A stretch of 64,000 nt of DNA from contig CM034533.1 in assembly GCA_020002185.1 (NCBI GenBank), positions 67,182,119-67,246,118 of the forward strand. Reading direction: 5' to 3'. Source of the stretch: Paraescarpia echinospica. Its lineage: Eukaryota > Annelida > Polychaeta > Sabellida > Siboglinidae. The notes beneath the pieces were generated by a model, which worked only from the letters and a program-made list of their open reading frames with translations, had not been told where the DNA came from and did not search any database. Shown piece after piece: positions 1 through 10,093 of the stretch. How positions within the stretch are numbered: position 1 is the stretch's first letter; each line of letters begins with the position of its first letter. Position numbers and translations under genes: made by a program.

Positions 1-1
1 A

Positions 2-247
2 GACGATCTCGGCTTTAGGGCATTCGTTGCCGAGAGACGCCACGGAACGCTCGTGACGGAGGAGACGTTGCCGGCATCGGGCGCATCCACAGAGACGCAT
101 GAGTCGACGGCGGGTTCTTCGACAAACACGCCTGAATCGACGGCGGTTTTCGGCTGTTGCATTGGCAGCTGCTGCTGCTGTCGTCTCGACGGTTCACATC
201 GCGCGACTGCCGTCCGACGCTACAGCGTCCTTCCTTTATCGCGCTGA
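2..247 (+). other. Unidentified open frame cut by the window edge
   Basis: The frame is open from the first bases to a TGA at 245-247. The first part reads like ordinary protein, then becomes rich in Thr, Ser and Glu with two imperfect P-E-S-T-A-type repeats and ends in a run of Cys codons. I do not recognise it. It would run convergently toward the integrase gene, which is a common arrangement at the end of Polinton-like elements, so it may be the C-terminus of another element gene. The repeated DNA around it makes chance openness possible. Confidence 0.2.
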
Positions 248-702
248 AACGCCATAGATCGAGTTCGCCGACGGGTACGGGGCCGTCTGGTGGTACGAAC
301 GTGGCGCGGCCTTCTAATCTGCAGTCTACTAATACAGCACGGTCCCCTAATAAAAAACGAAAAGCCGTTGCACAGCCCCGCCTCGTGCAGTCTCCAGCAC
401 CCCGCGTGTCGCATCCAACGCGTCGTCATCCCTTATAGGCCACGAGCGCCTTTGCGTCGATCCAGCTATTGAACGAGGTCCGACGCTACAGTAGCCTTCC
501 TTTATTGCGCAGAAACACCATAGAACGAGTTCGCCGACGTTGCGGTCGTCGTCGATAGCATCGGACGCATCGACAAGGACGTAAGCGGCGGCGGTCTTAG
601 GAAGAAAGTCTCCAGCGCTTTGCGTATTGTGTCCAACAACGCGTCATCAGCCCTTATAGTCCACGAGCGCCTTGTCGTCGATCCAGCTATTGAACGAGGC
701 CG
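210..702. repeat. Imperfect direct repeats copying the 3' end of the integrase gene
   Basis: Two repeat families interleave here. One, about 60 bp, occurs at about 211-275 and again at 480-542. The other, about 95 bp, occurs at about 384-478 and again at 604-702. The second copy of the latter contains the last codons and the stop of the integrase gene, and the first copy still encodes the same F-N-S-W-I-D ending and stop on the minus strand. The integrase 3' end and its downstream DNA were therefore duplicated locally. Confidence 0.7.
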
Positions 703-1771
703 GATAGCCGGACCATTTGACGGGCAACTCTTCGCCCTTACCGCGTCGTCGACGACGTCTCCGTAGAACGGCCTCCACCCGATATAGTTTATCCTTCGAG
801 ACGATTACTTTTTGTAGTTCCGGCTCGTAAAAGGTGCCGTCCAGTATCGTGCCGGCGTCGTCCATCAGTCGGTAAACGGGAGGGTCGGACGGGTGCGATT
901 CTACGACGGTGAAGAGCTCTTCGCTCCAGTTAGCCATGTACCCCTTCTTGAAACGTCCTTTCGCCTTGCTGATGCGTACGCAGTCCCCCTCTCGCAGTTT
1001 CGGCTTGATTTTTTGACACCTGACGCCGCCGTACAGCCGCTGCCACACGCTTTCCTGAATCGCCGCGTCGACGCTCGCCGGCGTCCTACCGATGCTTCGA
1101 TGGTAGGCGTTGTTGTACGACCGCACGAAGTCCTGCAACGGCTCCACGTACCTCAGCGTCTGATGCTTCGTGAAGTACCTCCACATGCGCGTCTTCAGCG
1201 TACGATTGAATCGCTCCACGACACTCGCTTTGGTCTCCTCGTTGTGCGTCACGAAATGGTGTACGCCGCGCACCTTCAAAAGCGTCTGAAGGGGCCTGTT
1301 GAGAAACTCCGTCCCCTTGTCGGTCTGCTGGGCGTTCGGCGGCCGTTGCGGCGACGACAGCAGGCCCTCGAAGGCCGCGACGAGCGCCGGACCGGATTTA
1401 CTCTTCAACGGGACGCACCACGTCCGCTTCGAGAAGACGTCGATGACCGTCAATAGGAACGCTATACCGTCGTTGTGTTTATTCAGTTTAGCCACGTCGA
1501 CGAGATCGGCTTGCCACTGCTGGTTTCGGCCGCCCACGATAACGCAACGTCGCTTGAAACGGCGTCTGACCGGCTTGTGAAGCGTATAGGCGTCCTGCTC
1601 CGATAGCCACCGCCCGACGATCGGCTTGGGCACCGCGGTCGCCCGGTGCAACGCTTCGACGCCGCCGTAACTCCCCGCCCGTTTCGGGTCGAAGTAGGCG
1701 CGCTTCAGTCGGTCGCCGCGTTGTTGGCGCTTTCGTTGCGCACCAAGAGACCGCCGGGACAACACCGCCAT
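647..1771 (-). CDS. DDE integrase with C-terminal chromodomain (Polinton/adintovirus type)
   Basis: This intact 374-aa frame starts at an ATG at 1769-1771. It encodes a retroviral-like integrase. The catalytic triad is visible as D in QADLVDV (about residue 88), D in QTDKGTEF (about 150) and E in VVERFNR (about 185). An upstream QDAYTLHKPVR-type segment and the RTLKTRMWRYFTK block are typical of integrases of large DNA transposons and related viruses. The C-terminus carries a basic run and a W-x-G-Y-P...F-N-S-W chromodomain, which in this family is thought to bind chromatin and guide insertion. It lies last in a block of minus-strand genes. It is the best preserved gene of the element; whether it is expressed cannot be judged. 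Family assignment is firm, exact element type less so. Confidence 0.9.
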   Translation of the reverse strand: MAVLSRRSLGAQRKRQQRGDRLKRAYFDPKRAGSYGGVEALHRATAVPKPIVGRWLSEQDAYTLHKPVRRRFKRRCVIVGGRNQQWQADLVDVAKLNKHNDGIAFLLTVIDVFSKRTWCVPLKSKSGPALVAAFEGLLSSPQRPPNAQQTDKGTEFLNRPLQTLLKVRGVHHFVTHNEETKASVVERFNRTLKTRMWRYFTKHQTLRYVEPLQDFVRSYNNAYHRSIGRTPASVDAAIQESVWQRLYGGVRCQKIKPKLREGDCVRISKAKGRFKKGYMANWSEELFTVVESHPSDPPVYRLMDDAGTILDGTFYEPELQKVIVSKDKLYRVEAVLRRRRRRRGKGEELPVKWSGYPASFNSWIDDKALVDYKG

Positions 1772-1967
1772 GGCTCTTGCGACGACGACGACGATACGGC
1801 AAACAAGAGGGCGGCGATGATGGCCGCCGCGATTACGACGGCGACGAAGACGAGTACTGATCTTCGGGCGGGCATCCTCTACGGGCGCTAAAACTGGTCC
1901 ACGGCACGCGTTCGACAGATCGAGTGCGACCCTTTCGCTTCTGCGCGCGATGTATGTACGCTCGACG

Positions 1968-2549
1968 CTAGGGGTTACCGACGAGTTCCATAGGCACGTT
2001 CAGCCGCTTTATATTGTCCCCAAACGCTTCCCAGCCAACCGGCACGGGGGTCTTCTTCCTCTTTCGCATGAGATCGTTCACTAAATCTACCATGTTGCTT
2101 CCGGCGATAGGCGCACCGTCGTACACGAGCTCCGCTCGATCGTTCCAGCGAATCGGCGGGTCGGCTTTCAATCTCGACATCAGGAGGCGGGCTTTTTCTT
2201 TCAGGACTTTCGGTACGCTCTTCACGATCTCGCTCTCCGTATCGTCCGGCGATTGGTCGGGCGGCGGCGGCGGCTGGTCGAGCGTCATCGGCGACTCGTT
2301 CTTCACTACGGATACTCGCATCGGTTGCTGCGCGCGAGACGTCTCCATAGCGTTGTAACGACTCAGCAGTTGATTGTACGCCGCTACCTTTTCTCGTTCG
2401 GATAAATCCGAACGCTCGAGAACGACTTTCATGTCGTTATCCAGGCTACTCATCACACGCGACGTGGTCGTGGTCGGTTGCGATAGTAACGGGAGTAGAC
2501 GCTCCACCAACCGGGGGTCTACCAACGCCATCTTCTTTGCGTGCTGCAT
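1968..2549 (-). CDS. Conserved-type 193-aa protein of a Polinton/adintovirus-like element, function unknown
   Basis: The first ATG is at 2547-2549; a TTG just before it is unlikely to be used. The protein begins with a helical, charged segment, passes through a proline-rich linker (about residues 95-105), and ends in a compact domain with the signature N-M-V-D-L-V-N-D...R-K-R-K and a terminal G-N-P. I know this C-terminal pattern only as a recurrent uncharacterised protein next to Polinton-type ATPases and integrases in invertebrate genomes; I cannot name its function. Its ATG overlaps by one base the stop codon of the preceding gene (TGATG), and the frame is intact. Confidence 0.65.
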   Translation of the reverse strand: MQHAKKMALVDPRLVERLLPLLSQPTTTTSRVMSSLDNDMKVVLERSDLSEREKVAAYNQLLSRYNAMETSRAQQPMRVSVVKNESPMTLDQPPPPPDQSPDDTESEIVKSVPKVLKEKARLLMSRLKADPPIRWNDRAELVYDGAPIAGSNMVDLVNDLMRKRKKTPVPVGWEAFGDNIKRLNVPMELVGNP

Positions 2550-2893
2550 CAACCGATAGCCTGTCTGAGGAGGGGCAGAAAGGTGCTCGCCAACGGCACC
2601 AGCAACGCCGTCAGAAACGCGTCCGACCCCGTCTGCAGGACGGCCCTCTTCCGTTTGATGGGCACTTTTTTCTAAGCTAACTTGCGCAAATTGTTCCTGT
2701 ACTTTGTCAGCACTTTTCTGTTGTTAGGCGTCAATTTCACGTTCCCTCGCAGAATGTTATACGCGCATTCGCACAGACTACAGATGAGGTCGGCGTCCGC
2801 GTGGGCGATTACCGCTTTTCTCAGATTCGTATTCCGATGGTATCGACGCAACAGCTGCAGGGTTAGGATGTGCCTCTTCACGCGATCTGTCAT
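2549..2893 (-). pseudogene. Small basic core-like protein, interrupted by a stop
   Basis: An ATG at 2891-2893 opens a 73-codon frame rich in Arg, Lys and Leu. It has a Cys-containing centre of the form L-I-C-S-L-C-E-C-A. A TAG at 2672-2674 ends it, but the same frame continues for about 40 codons of a basic then hydrophobic tail to a TGA at 2549-2551, whose last base is the first base of the next ATG. The layout (helical head, basic segment, glycine/leucine-rich tail) resembles the small core-like proteins of adintoviruses and Polintons, which have been compared with adenoviral core peptides; that link is tentative. The single in-frame stop suggests recent decay. Confidence 0.6.
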
Positions 2894-2931
2894 CCTGTCG
2901 AATGACGTCGACCGCGGCGCGCTCCGGTTTT

Positions 2932-3619
2932 TTATACTCTCCTCGGCGCGTAGACGTACTGAATGCGATCGTCGGGAAAAATGGCCGTACGCAGGCGCAT
3001 GGTTTCCGGCGTTTCCTGTTACAGGTCCACCAGGAGGTAACCGTAGGCGGCCGACGTGGCATCTTTGAACGCCTCCATCATGTAGTTGGTTCTACCCGGA
3101 TACATCTGTTTCGCCAGGTGACCTACTTGGCCCGCGTCCCGGGGACTCTTGAAGAGGACCATATACTGCGCGTTTAGCCTGATTGTGCGATTTTCTTTCC
3201 CTTTCGGAAAGAGATTCTGCAAAAGCTGTACGACGGACGCGTTGCAGTGATGACTTTTTAGTAAACAAAGTCGTGATGCTACTATCGGTCTCCGACATAA
3301 GGTCATCGAGTACTAGAAGCGTCCTCGTTTTGGCGTCCAAAAGCGTCGGATCCGGCAAACCGTCTACAAATTCTACACCGGCTGTTGTCATAGAGTCGTA
3401 GGCTGTTTGCCACTGGCCGTAAAACCACAGAATTTTCTCCGGTGGCGGCTCAATCATACACGAGGCAAACTTTAGCAGGCGTGCAACGAAAGTAGTCTTA
3501 CCGCACCCGGTAGGGCCGGACACTATACACGTAAAAGGGTGCTTCCACTTTCCGTCCATATCGACGACTGGTGCGCGGACAACCTTACGGTGAGCTTTAT
3601 TCGTTTCTTCTATACTCAC
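2932..3619 (-). pseudogene. DNA-packaging ATPase (FtsK/HerA-A32 type), frameshifted and stopped
   Basis: The Walker A motif GPTGCGKTT and the Walker B motif LLVLDDLM are present in order. They are followed in another frame by the conserved N-L-F-P-K-G-K-E-N-R-T-I and P-R-D...M-Y-P-G segments of the Polinton/adintovirus ATPase, which packages DNA into capsids in the viral members. The frame is lost at a run of five T (3255-3259 on the plus strand). A second break is an in-frame TAA at 3019-3021, after which similarity continues to a TAA at 2932-2934. The first ATG in the frame is at 3557-3559, shortly before Walker A; upstream the frame is open only to about 3631. The 5' end overlaps the NADAR gene by about 20 bases. 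Gene identity is firm and it looks inactive; a homopolymer sequencing error could explain the frameshift but not the stop. Confidence 0.85.
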
Positions 3620-4049
3620 GACGCACCTCCATCAACAATTTGCCGAGCGTGTTCTGTCCTTCTTTATACCCGCAGGCGCAACCCCAAAAGGCTTCTTTCG
3701 ACGGCATCCACGCCACCAATTCGGCGTCACCGGTAGCCAATAGGGCGTCTTTCAACCTTTTCGACGCACCGAACTTACTCATCAACAGGCTCCTCATACA
3801 CTTGACTCTAACGACGTCCCATTCGGCACTCGTTCTCGTTTTCGCGATCCTGAAACCTCGTCGCTTCGCTATATAGCCCGACCATGCCGATTTGATGTGG
3901 TGCGCGCTTTCTTCGTCCGCGTTAAACATCGCTTTTCTAAACTGGTAAGCGTGCTCAACGGATTTGAAAAACTGATCGTACGCCGCAACTCGACACGGAT
4001 AATAATTCGACAGGTACGACAAGAACTCTCCGAAACGTATAGGCGCCAT
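3597..4049 (-). CDS. NADAR-domain protein (YbiA-like)
   Basis: This intact 150-aa frame starts at an ATG at 4047-4049. It matches the NADAR (DUF1768) fold along its whole length: G-E-F-L-S-Y-L-S-N-Y-Y-P near the start, F-x-S-V-E-H-A-Y-Q-F-x-K-A at about residues 28-40, a W...K...M...L-x-x-K-F core, T-G-D-A-E-L at about 110, and F-W-G-C...N-x-L-G-K-L-L-M-E-V-R at the end. Known NADAR enzymes are N-glycosidases acting on riboflavin-pathway intermediates or removing ADP-ribose from modified bases. In a viral or transposon setting the substrate is unknown. It is the first gene of the minus-strand block and its 3' end overlaps the ATPase frame. Confidence 0.85.
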   Translation of the reverse strand: MAPIRFGEFLSYLSNYYPCRVAAYDQFFKSVEHAYQFRKAMFNADEESAHHIKSAWSGYIAKRRGFRIAKTRTSAEWDVVRVKCMRSLLMSKFGASKRLKDALLATGDAELVAWMPSKEAFWGCACGYKEGQNTLGKLLMEVRREYRRNE

Positions 4050-4109
4050 ATCTAGACACGGACGACAACGCTACTGACTACAGCGCCTCACGCGTAACCA
4101 CTATATGTC

Positions 4110-4249
4110 TGCTTTCTTTTTTCAGTCACTAGAGGGCAGCGCACATGCTTTCTTTTTCAGTCACTAGATGGCAGCGCACATTCTTAACCATTATATAACC
4201 TTACGCTCACGTGACTCCTCATAACCATTATATAACCTTACGCATACGT
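4110..4249. repeat. Two tandem direct-repeat pairs upstream of the NADAR gene
   Basis: Copy pair A, 35-36 bp each, lies head to tail at 4110-4145 and 4146-4180 and contains TCAGTCACTAGAKGGCAGCG. Copy pair B, about 28 bp, lies at 4185-4212 and 4222-4249 and contains AACCATTATATAACCTTACG. They sit 60 to 200 bases upstream of the first gene of the element. They could be promoter or enhancer repeats or part of a terminal region; no function is shown. Confidence 0.6.
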
Positions 4250-4929
4250 CATTACTATTTTTACTTATTGCTAGTGCTGCCCTCCAATGAATGCACTACT
4301 CACTTGTTGCTAATTAGTACTTAATTAATTACCTAATTAGTCACTAGATGTCGACACACTCTTTCTTCCGTGGACCTGTCAATCACGTTTTTTTAACATT
4401 CCAAGTTTTTAATAAGTAACATTCCTTATTACACAACACACTGCTAAAAACGTAGGAATTCTACTTATAAAAAGCAAAAAACCCTTTGATCTCGAGTCAT
4501 GACCCGTGTTCGGAAGAACCCCATTACTACTCACCCCCACCAGGTCTACTAACACAGTAAAAAAACCGTGGCCACTACGTAGCCCCTAGGTGCCGCATCA
4601 ATGTAGCAGTGTTCTCTTTCTACCCCCGAGCAGTTCGAATCTGGAATATGATTCCACTACCGATTACTGAACTACAAAGCCCCATAGCGTTTCAAACAGC
4701 GATCATGAACCTCCCTTTCACCACACCCAATCATCTAAAGTGCCTATAAAATAAACAAACAAACTACCCACAATGCATGCGCACAAACAAGCACCATACA
4801 ACTCCTGCGTTAGCTCAAGTTTGGGCTGTTTGGAGTAAATCACCTAAGACCAAATTCAAATAAATTCACCACCGGAAGTTCCCCTAGCGATTTGATATTG
4901 TAGTGTGTTTTACGACACCCTAACATGAT
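4250..4929. other. Unannotated AT-rich spacer
   Basis: I see no coding frame, RNA gene or clear repeat between the element's direct repeats and the following retrotransposon. Confidence 0.5.
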
Positions 4930-7773
4930 TCAGTTTCTTTCCAAAAATAACATTCCCAACCAGATTGTCTGCCCTAAATGGCTCATTGATCGACAATCTG
5001 TTTTGTAAAGTTAGTCAATTAATGCTACAATCAATAGCAGGTATCTTAATTAAACAGTTTTCAGACCACCAACCATATTTTATACTTATTGACACTGCTC
5101 CGGTTAAAAAATGTCCTCCTAAATTAGTTAAAATACATTTACAGAATGAAACAGCTATGTCAAATTTTGCTTATGAAATAATAAACTCAAATATTATACA
5201 GAAATTAGATAACGACCCTTTGCACGATCCAAATAACAATTACAAAATAATCATTGATGTACTTGAAAAGGCAAATTGTAATCACATGCCATTTAAATTA
5301 CTGACGTTTAATAAATATAAACATAAAAACTCCCTATGAATAACAAATGGTATACTCAAATCCATAAAATACAGAGACAATCTATATAAACAGCTTAAGA
5401 TGTCAAATCCAACATCTATTGATTATTTCATTAAAAAAAAAAACTTAAAAACTTATAATGGTATCCTAAAAAGAACCATCAGAATAGCCATATTTTTACA
5501 TTATGAACAATTGTTTAACAGGTACAAAAATGACACAAGGAAAACTTGGAAAACTATAAATGAAATTCTGCAAAGACCCAACAAAAAAAGATCATTAACT
5601 GAATATTTTAGAGAAGGAGAACACAAAATAACTGACAATGTTGAAATTGCTAATACCTTTAATGTATATTTTACAAACATAGGAAAACACCTAGCAAACC
5701 AAATAAAAATACCAATAATAAAAATCATAGTTATTATCTAACAGGAAGATCTGAAATGCTTTTCCAATTCCAAGAAATAAACGAAGAGTCAATTCTCAGA
5801 ATAATTGATAATTTCTATGCAAAAACCAGTAGTGGCTGTGATGGAATTACATTGAAACAAATACAATATTTAACATTTATTTTAATAAAATCCTTAACAC
5901 TACTTCTTAATCAAATATTAAAAACTGGAATTTTCCCAGATAAGATGAAAATTGCAAAAGTTATTCCTATCTTTAAAAATGATGACGAAACATTATTTCA
6001 TAACTACAGACCGATATATCTGCTACCAGTAATTTCAAAAATTATCGAAAAAGTTATGCATAATCAGATATATTCATATTTTACTGAACACCTGAATAAC
6101 TTTAAATATAAAAGTTACTTTGTATAGTTCTTTAATGTTACCGCAAATTAATTATGGCCTAATGATATGGGGGTTTTAAATGTAACAGAATCATCAAACT
6201 ACAAAAAAAGCGATGAGAATAATATCTTTAGCAAAATATAATGAACATACTGAGCCGCTGTTCAAGAAACTAAACATCTTTAATGTAACAGATATGCTGC
6301 ACTTACAGAAATTGAAATTGTACTATAAATATTGTAAATATCTTGGACATGTAATTTCTAATAACTTGTCTGATGAGTCTGACATGCAAGCCAAAGTGAG
6401 ACTTTTGTATGCCAAGAGTAACATGTTACGTCAAAAGTTTCACTTTTGTTCAACTGCTGTAAAAAATAAGCTATTTACAGCGTATTTTGGTAATATCTAT
6501 GTGTGCGTTATGGGTGAACTTTAGAAAAGTTAATTTTCATCAATTCGTTGTTGCATATAACAACTCTTTCAGGATATTGAACAATTTGCCCATGAGATGT
6601 AGCGCTAGTCACATGTTTGCTACAGCTAATGTCAGCTCGGGTAAATGTGTAATCAGAAAGGCTATTTTTAGCTTAATGAATAGGATTGACATGTCTTTGA
6701 ATCCCATTATTTATAGCATTAAAACTAGCGACGTGTATTGTACTTCGAAACTGCGGCACCAGTGGGTCCGGGATTTATACAATTTTTAAACATATTGTTC
6801 TTATCTATGTATTTTTTTTTTATTTACATACTTTTATTGATGTATTTGTATATATGGACATCATGATTGTCTGAAATAAATACATTATTATTATTATTAA
6901 ATATGTCCATATGACATTACCAGCATATTTGCAAAATTTACCATTTACGCTAAATAAAAATGTTCACAATATTAATACACGGATACATGACAACATCCAT
7001 ACAAATAGAGCAAAACATGACTTTGCCAAACGATGCATTCGGTTTGATATTCCATTACTAATAAACAATACTGCACCTCACACAAGGAACAAAATTTTAA
7101 CACATAGCCTACAAGGATTTATTAGTTATGCCAAAATATGTTTTCTACAAAATTACAGAATACAGTGCTCTTTGCCAAATTGTTATACATGGGACATTCT
7201 GAATAATTAACAAATAATTATATATTGTTTTAATCTTATTATTTCTGTTAATTGACGTACACAATGTACTGTTATTAATATGTCTGATGTAGTTGTAACC
7301 ATCTGCCAGTTATCAAAGTAAGATAACTTTTTAGATTTTGTTTTTGAGATTTTGACATCTATTATTTGGTAATATAATTATAATGCTTGTGTAACCGATA
7401 CTGCATCTGATAGAATGCACTTGTGTTGTTATCATTTTATTGAAAGTGTTTAAGTAAGCCAAATATACTATGTTGAAAATTAATTAAGGGGGTGGCTGCT
7501 ACGAGAGCGACCAACAATGGTCTTAGTAGCAGTCTCCCTGACCCCTGTTTTTGTCTATCTACAGCTACCTGATAGTTCATGATTAGGATGTTGCTAATTG
7601 ATTATTATCATACATTGATTGTTTTTACTTTTATATTATATTTTCTACTTTATAATACATGTATTTTGTACTTATTATCTCAACACATATTCAGTTTTTC
7701 ATAATTGAGCTGCAGGTAGTTACCGTTTTTGTTTGTACATGTGGGTCAAATAAACACTTCCGATTCCGATTCC
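4930..7773 (+). mobile_element. Degraded Jockey/CR1-superfamily non-LTR retrotransposon (LINE A), 5'-truncated
   Basis: The remnant encodes the C-terminal end of an endonuclease domain (S-D-H-Q-P-Y region, about 5070), a linker, and the first half of a reverse transcriptase, with N-Y-R-P-I-Y-L-L-P-V-I-S-K-I-I at about 6000-6050. The C-terminal coding part resumes at about 6905-7207. A 3' untranslated tail follows, ending at 7760-7773 in ACTTCCGATTCCGATTCC, a short tandem tail. Breaks include a TGA at 5337-5339 and frameshifts near 5735 and 6125. The element is split by LINE B (about 6336-6900). Superfamily is clear, family is not. Confidence 0.8.
6336..6900 (+). mobile_element. Second non-LTR retrotransposon 3' end (LINE B) nested in LINE A
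   Basis: From K-Y-L-G-H-V-I-S-N at about 6339 the protein similarity changes to a different LINE C-terminal domain. It continues through A-S-H-M-F and R-H-Q-W-V-R-D-L-Y to a stop at about 6787. An AT-rich 3' end with AATAAA and a (TTA)n tail follows at 6876-6900. LINE A coding resumes directly after. It carries a frameshift near 6495. Possible AAATAT target duplications flank it but are too short to be sure. Confidence 0.7.
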
Positions 7774-8700
7774 ACTGCACACACATTCAATTTTTCATGA
7801 TGTGTATGCTATTTTTCTATAGGGTCACCTTTCAATAAAACTGGAACTCCATCGATAGATGATGTGGCCCGAAATAAAAAGTACAAACACCGTGACACCC
7901 ACAAGTACCAGGATATGAATTAATGAATGAAAGTTGGTAGTTTCTTCTTCTTCTCCTTTTCTTCTTCGCCTTAATCTCTTGAAGGGAGGGAGAACATGAC
8001 GTCTCGTTTTCTTCCCACTCGATATGTCTCTATATCACTCTCAATCCCATTTTCTCTCGTTCTGTGGTGTTAACACCTGTCGTTTCCTGAAATCTCATCA
8101 TAGTAAGGTGTCTAAACAAAATTAAAATTATTAGCTGTGCAACGGTATGAATATTGCAATGTTGTAGAGTAAGGTAAGAATTGGAACCACATTAGATTGT
8201 CCGTAATTGACACTGAGTGGTTCAATGTCGAGCTGTTTATTGTTCATTGTTCATGAGCACCGCTGTTTCTGTTTGTATTTGAAAGCTTCGTACATCTTTA
8301 CTGTACTCCATACTCCTGTATAACATTACCCAGCTCAGAATAAGTGTATCAACAACATACACACATATTTGACTAAGTAGAGGAGGCCGCGACGATCTCT
8401 CAGCTATAATACATTAAAATAAACGTCCATCTTAGTCAAGGTTTTCCTTTATTCCATCCACCGTCCACTTTAAGCGTATCTTGTCCCAATCGTTCTACGA
8501 ATCCCGCACACTTTAACCGATTCCTCTTCAGCTTTTTATAGGGTCATCTATTCCCGGTTATGCGTTGTAGATTCGACCAAATAGCCACACACATGTGAGG
8601 GAATACGTGACCCTATAAGTAGCTGGTGAGGAGTCCGTTGCAATGAACTGGATACGAGGAATGAATGGAATGAGAATGGTTAACAAAGAAAGCGGATGCC
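7774..8700. other. Unannotated intergenic DNA
   Basis: No convincing gene, RNA or repeat is seen. There is a pyrimidine-rich stretch at about 7945-8000. Confidence 0.4.
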
Positions 8701-8714
8701 GTCTGAGGATTGAG

Positions 8715-8721
8715 AGAGGAG

Positions 8722-8771
<50 letters not shown>

Positions 8772-8906
8772 AGAGAGAGGGAGACATGGGGGGGAGAGAG
8801 AGAAGCGAGAGAATATATATATAAATACATATATACACAGAGAGAGTGAGAGGGGGGAAGGAGGGAGACATGGAGAGAGAGAAAAGAGAGTCGCGAGAGA
8901 ATATAC

Positions 8907-8937
<31 letters not shown>

Positions 8938-8938
8938 G
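8715..8938. repeat. (GA)n microsatellite followed by (TA)n
   Basis: Nearly pure GA dinucleotides run from about 8722 to 8890, interrupted by TATATAAATACATATA at about 8815. An AT-alternating tract follows at about 8900-8936. The long frames through it are artefacts of the repeat. Confidence 0.95.
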
Positions 8939-8944
8939 AGCCCA

Positions 8945-9400
8945 ATATTCGCCTTTTGCTACTTCATCTATCAAAAATTAGGCGTTTGCAACAATTCGAG
9001 ATCGCATTTTGCTGACTGAACCGTCGCTAGTTTTAAAAATGTGCAATGCAGTTTGTTTCAAATTTAATAAGCGTTGATATTATTCGACTTATTCATTTAT
9101 GTTACAGCCTCATCTGTCGACATCACAATCGGGATTCGACGGACACGCCTTGAGTTACTATGACGGTAGATGTAGCATAACTAATGTCGACAAGGTGTTC
9201 AAATGCAAGTCGATAACTGCAAAGGCGAATCCGCAGTTAAATCACCCAGTCTGATTACTTTTGACGTAAACATGATTTGTTGTCAAATAAAACTTGGAAA
9301 TCTCACATGTATACAGTTTGTCGTTTTTGTGTCACACACTGTCTCGCGTGTGCCAAGTATTTTGCCACAGACACCTGGGGACCGCTGGACTTAATTTGTC
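8945..9400. other. Unannotated DNA before the satellite cluster
   Basis: A short stretch after a possible splice acceptor at 9106 is open for about 49 codons, but it ends in a stop and has no recognised similarity, so it is not called as an exon. Confidence 0.35.
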
Positions 9401-9404
9401 ACAA

Positions 9405-9937
9405 CTCATCCATTCATGCATGTATGCTTATATAGGCCTACATCCATTCATTCATGCATCCATTCATCCATGCATCTATGCATCTATGCAACCATGCATC
9501 CATGCATCCATGCACCCATGCATCCATGCATCCATGCATGTATGCATCCATGCATACAAACACATACATACAAACACACATACACACACACATATATATG
9601 CATACATATACAGTGTATTTAAACAAACATATATACATACACACACATACGTACACACATATACACACATACATACTTACATACATACATACATACACAT
9701 ATATTCATGCATACATACACACACATACATACATATATACTCGCTTACATGCATACATAGACACACACTTACATACACACATACACATATACATATATAC
9801 ACACATACACACTTACATACGTACACACATACATACATATATACATACACTGTACATACATACGTACACTGTACATACATACATACATACACTGTACATA
9901 CATACGTACATACGTACATACACACATACACACACCG
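9405..9937. repeat. Compound (CCATGCAT)n / (ACAT)n simple repeat
   Basis: Octanucleotide ATGCATCC-type repeats cover about 9437-9555. Tetranucleotide ACAT/ACAC repeats follow to about 9935, with several TACACTGTACAT insertions at 9845-9900. His/Thr/Tyr-rich frames here are repeat artefacts. Confidence 0.95.
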
Positions 9938-10093
9938 TTCACCCACACCAATCACATTATTCACCCACACCAATCACATTGTCCACACACACCAATCAGG
10001 TTGTCCACCCACACCAATCACATTGTTCACGCACACCAATCAAATTGTTTACACCCACACCAATCACTTTGTTCACGCACACCAATCACATTG
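9938..10093. repeat. 22-bp minisatellite, about 7 copies
   Basis: The unit is close to CACCCACACCAATCACATTG plus two bases, repeated about seven times with single-base changes and one slightly longer unit. It directly abuts the ACAT tract, from which it may have grown. Confidence 0.9.

Noticed and set aside
893..1456. 187-residue plus-strand frame opposite the integrase
   Set aside because: Shadow of the GC-rich integrase gene; no similarity and an opposite real gene.
8558..8974. Ser/Leu-rich and Arg/Glu-rich frames
   Set aside because: Caused by the (GA)n microsatellite.
9106..9255. Possible exon after TATGTTACAG, open for about 49 codons
   Set aside because: Ends in a stop, no recognised domain, and no fit with the expected upstream part of gene 1.
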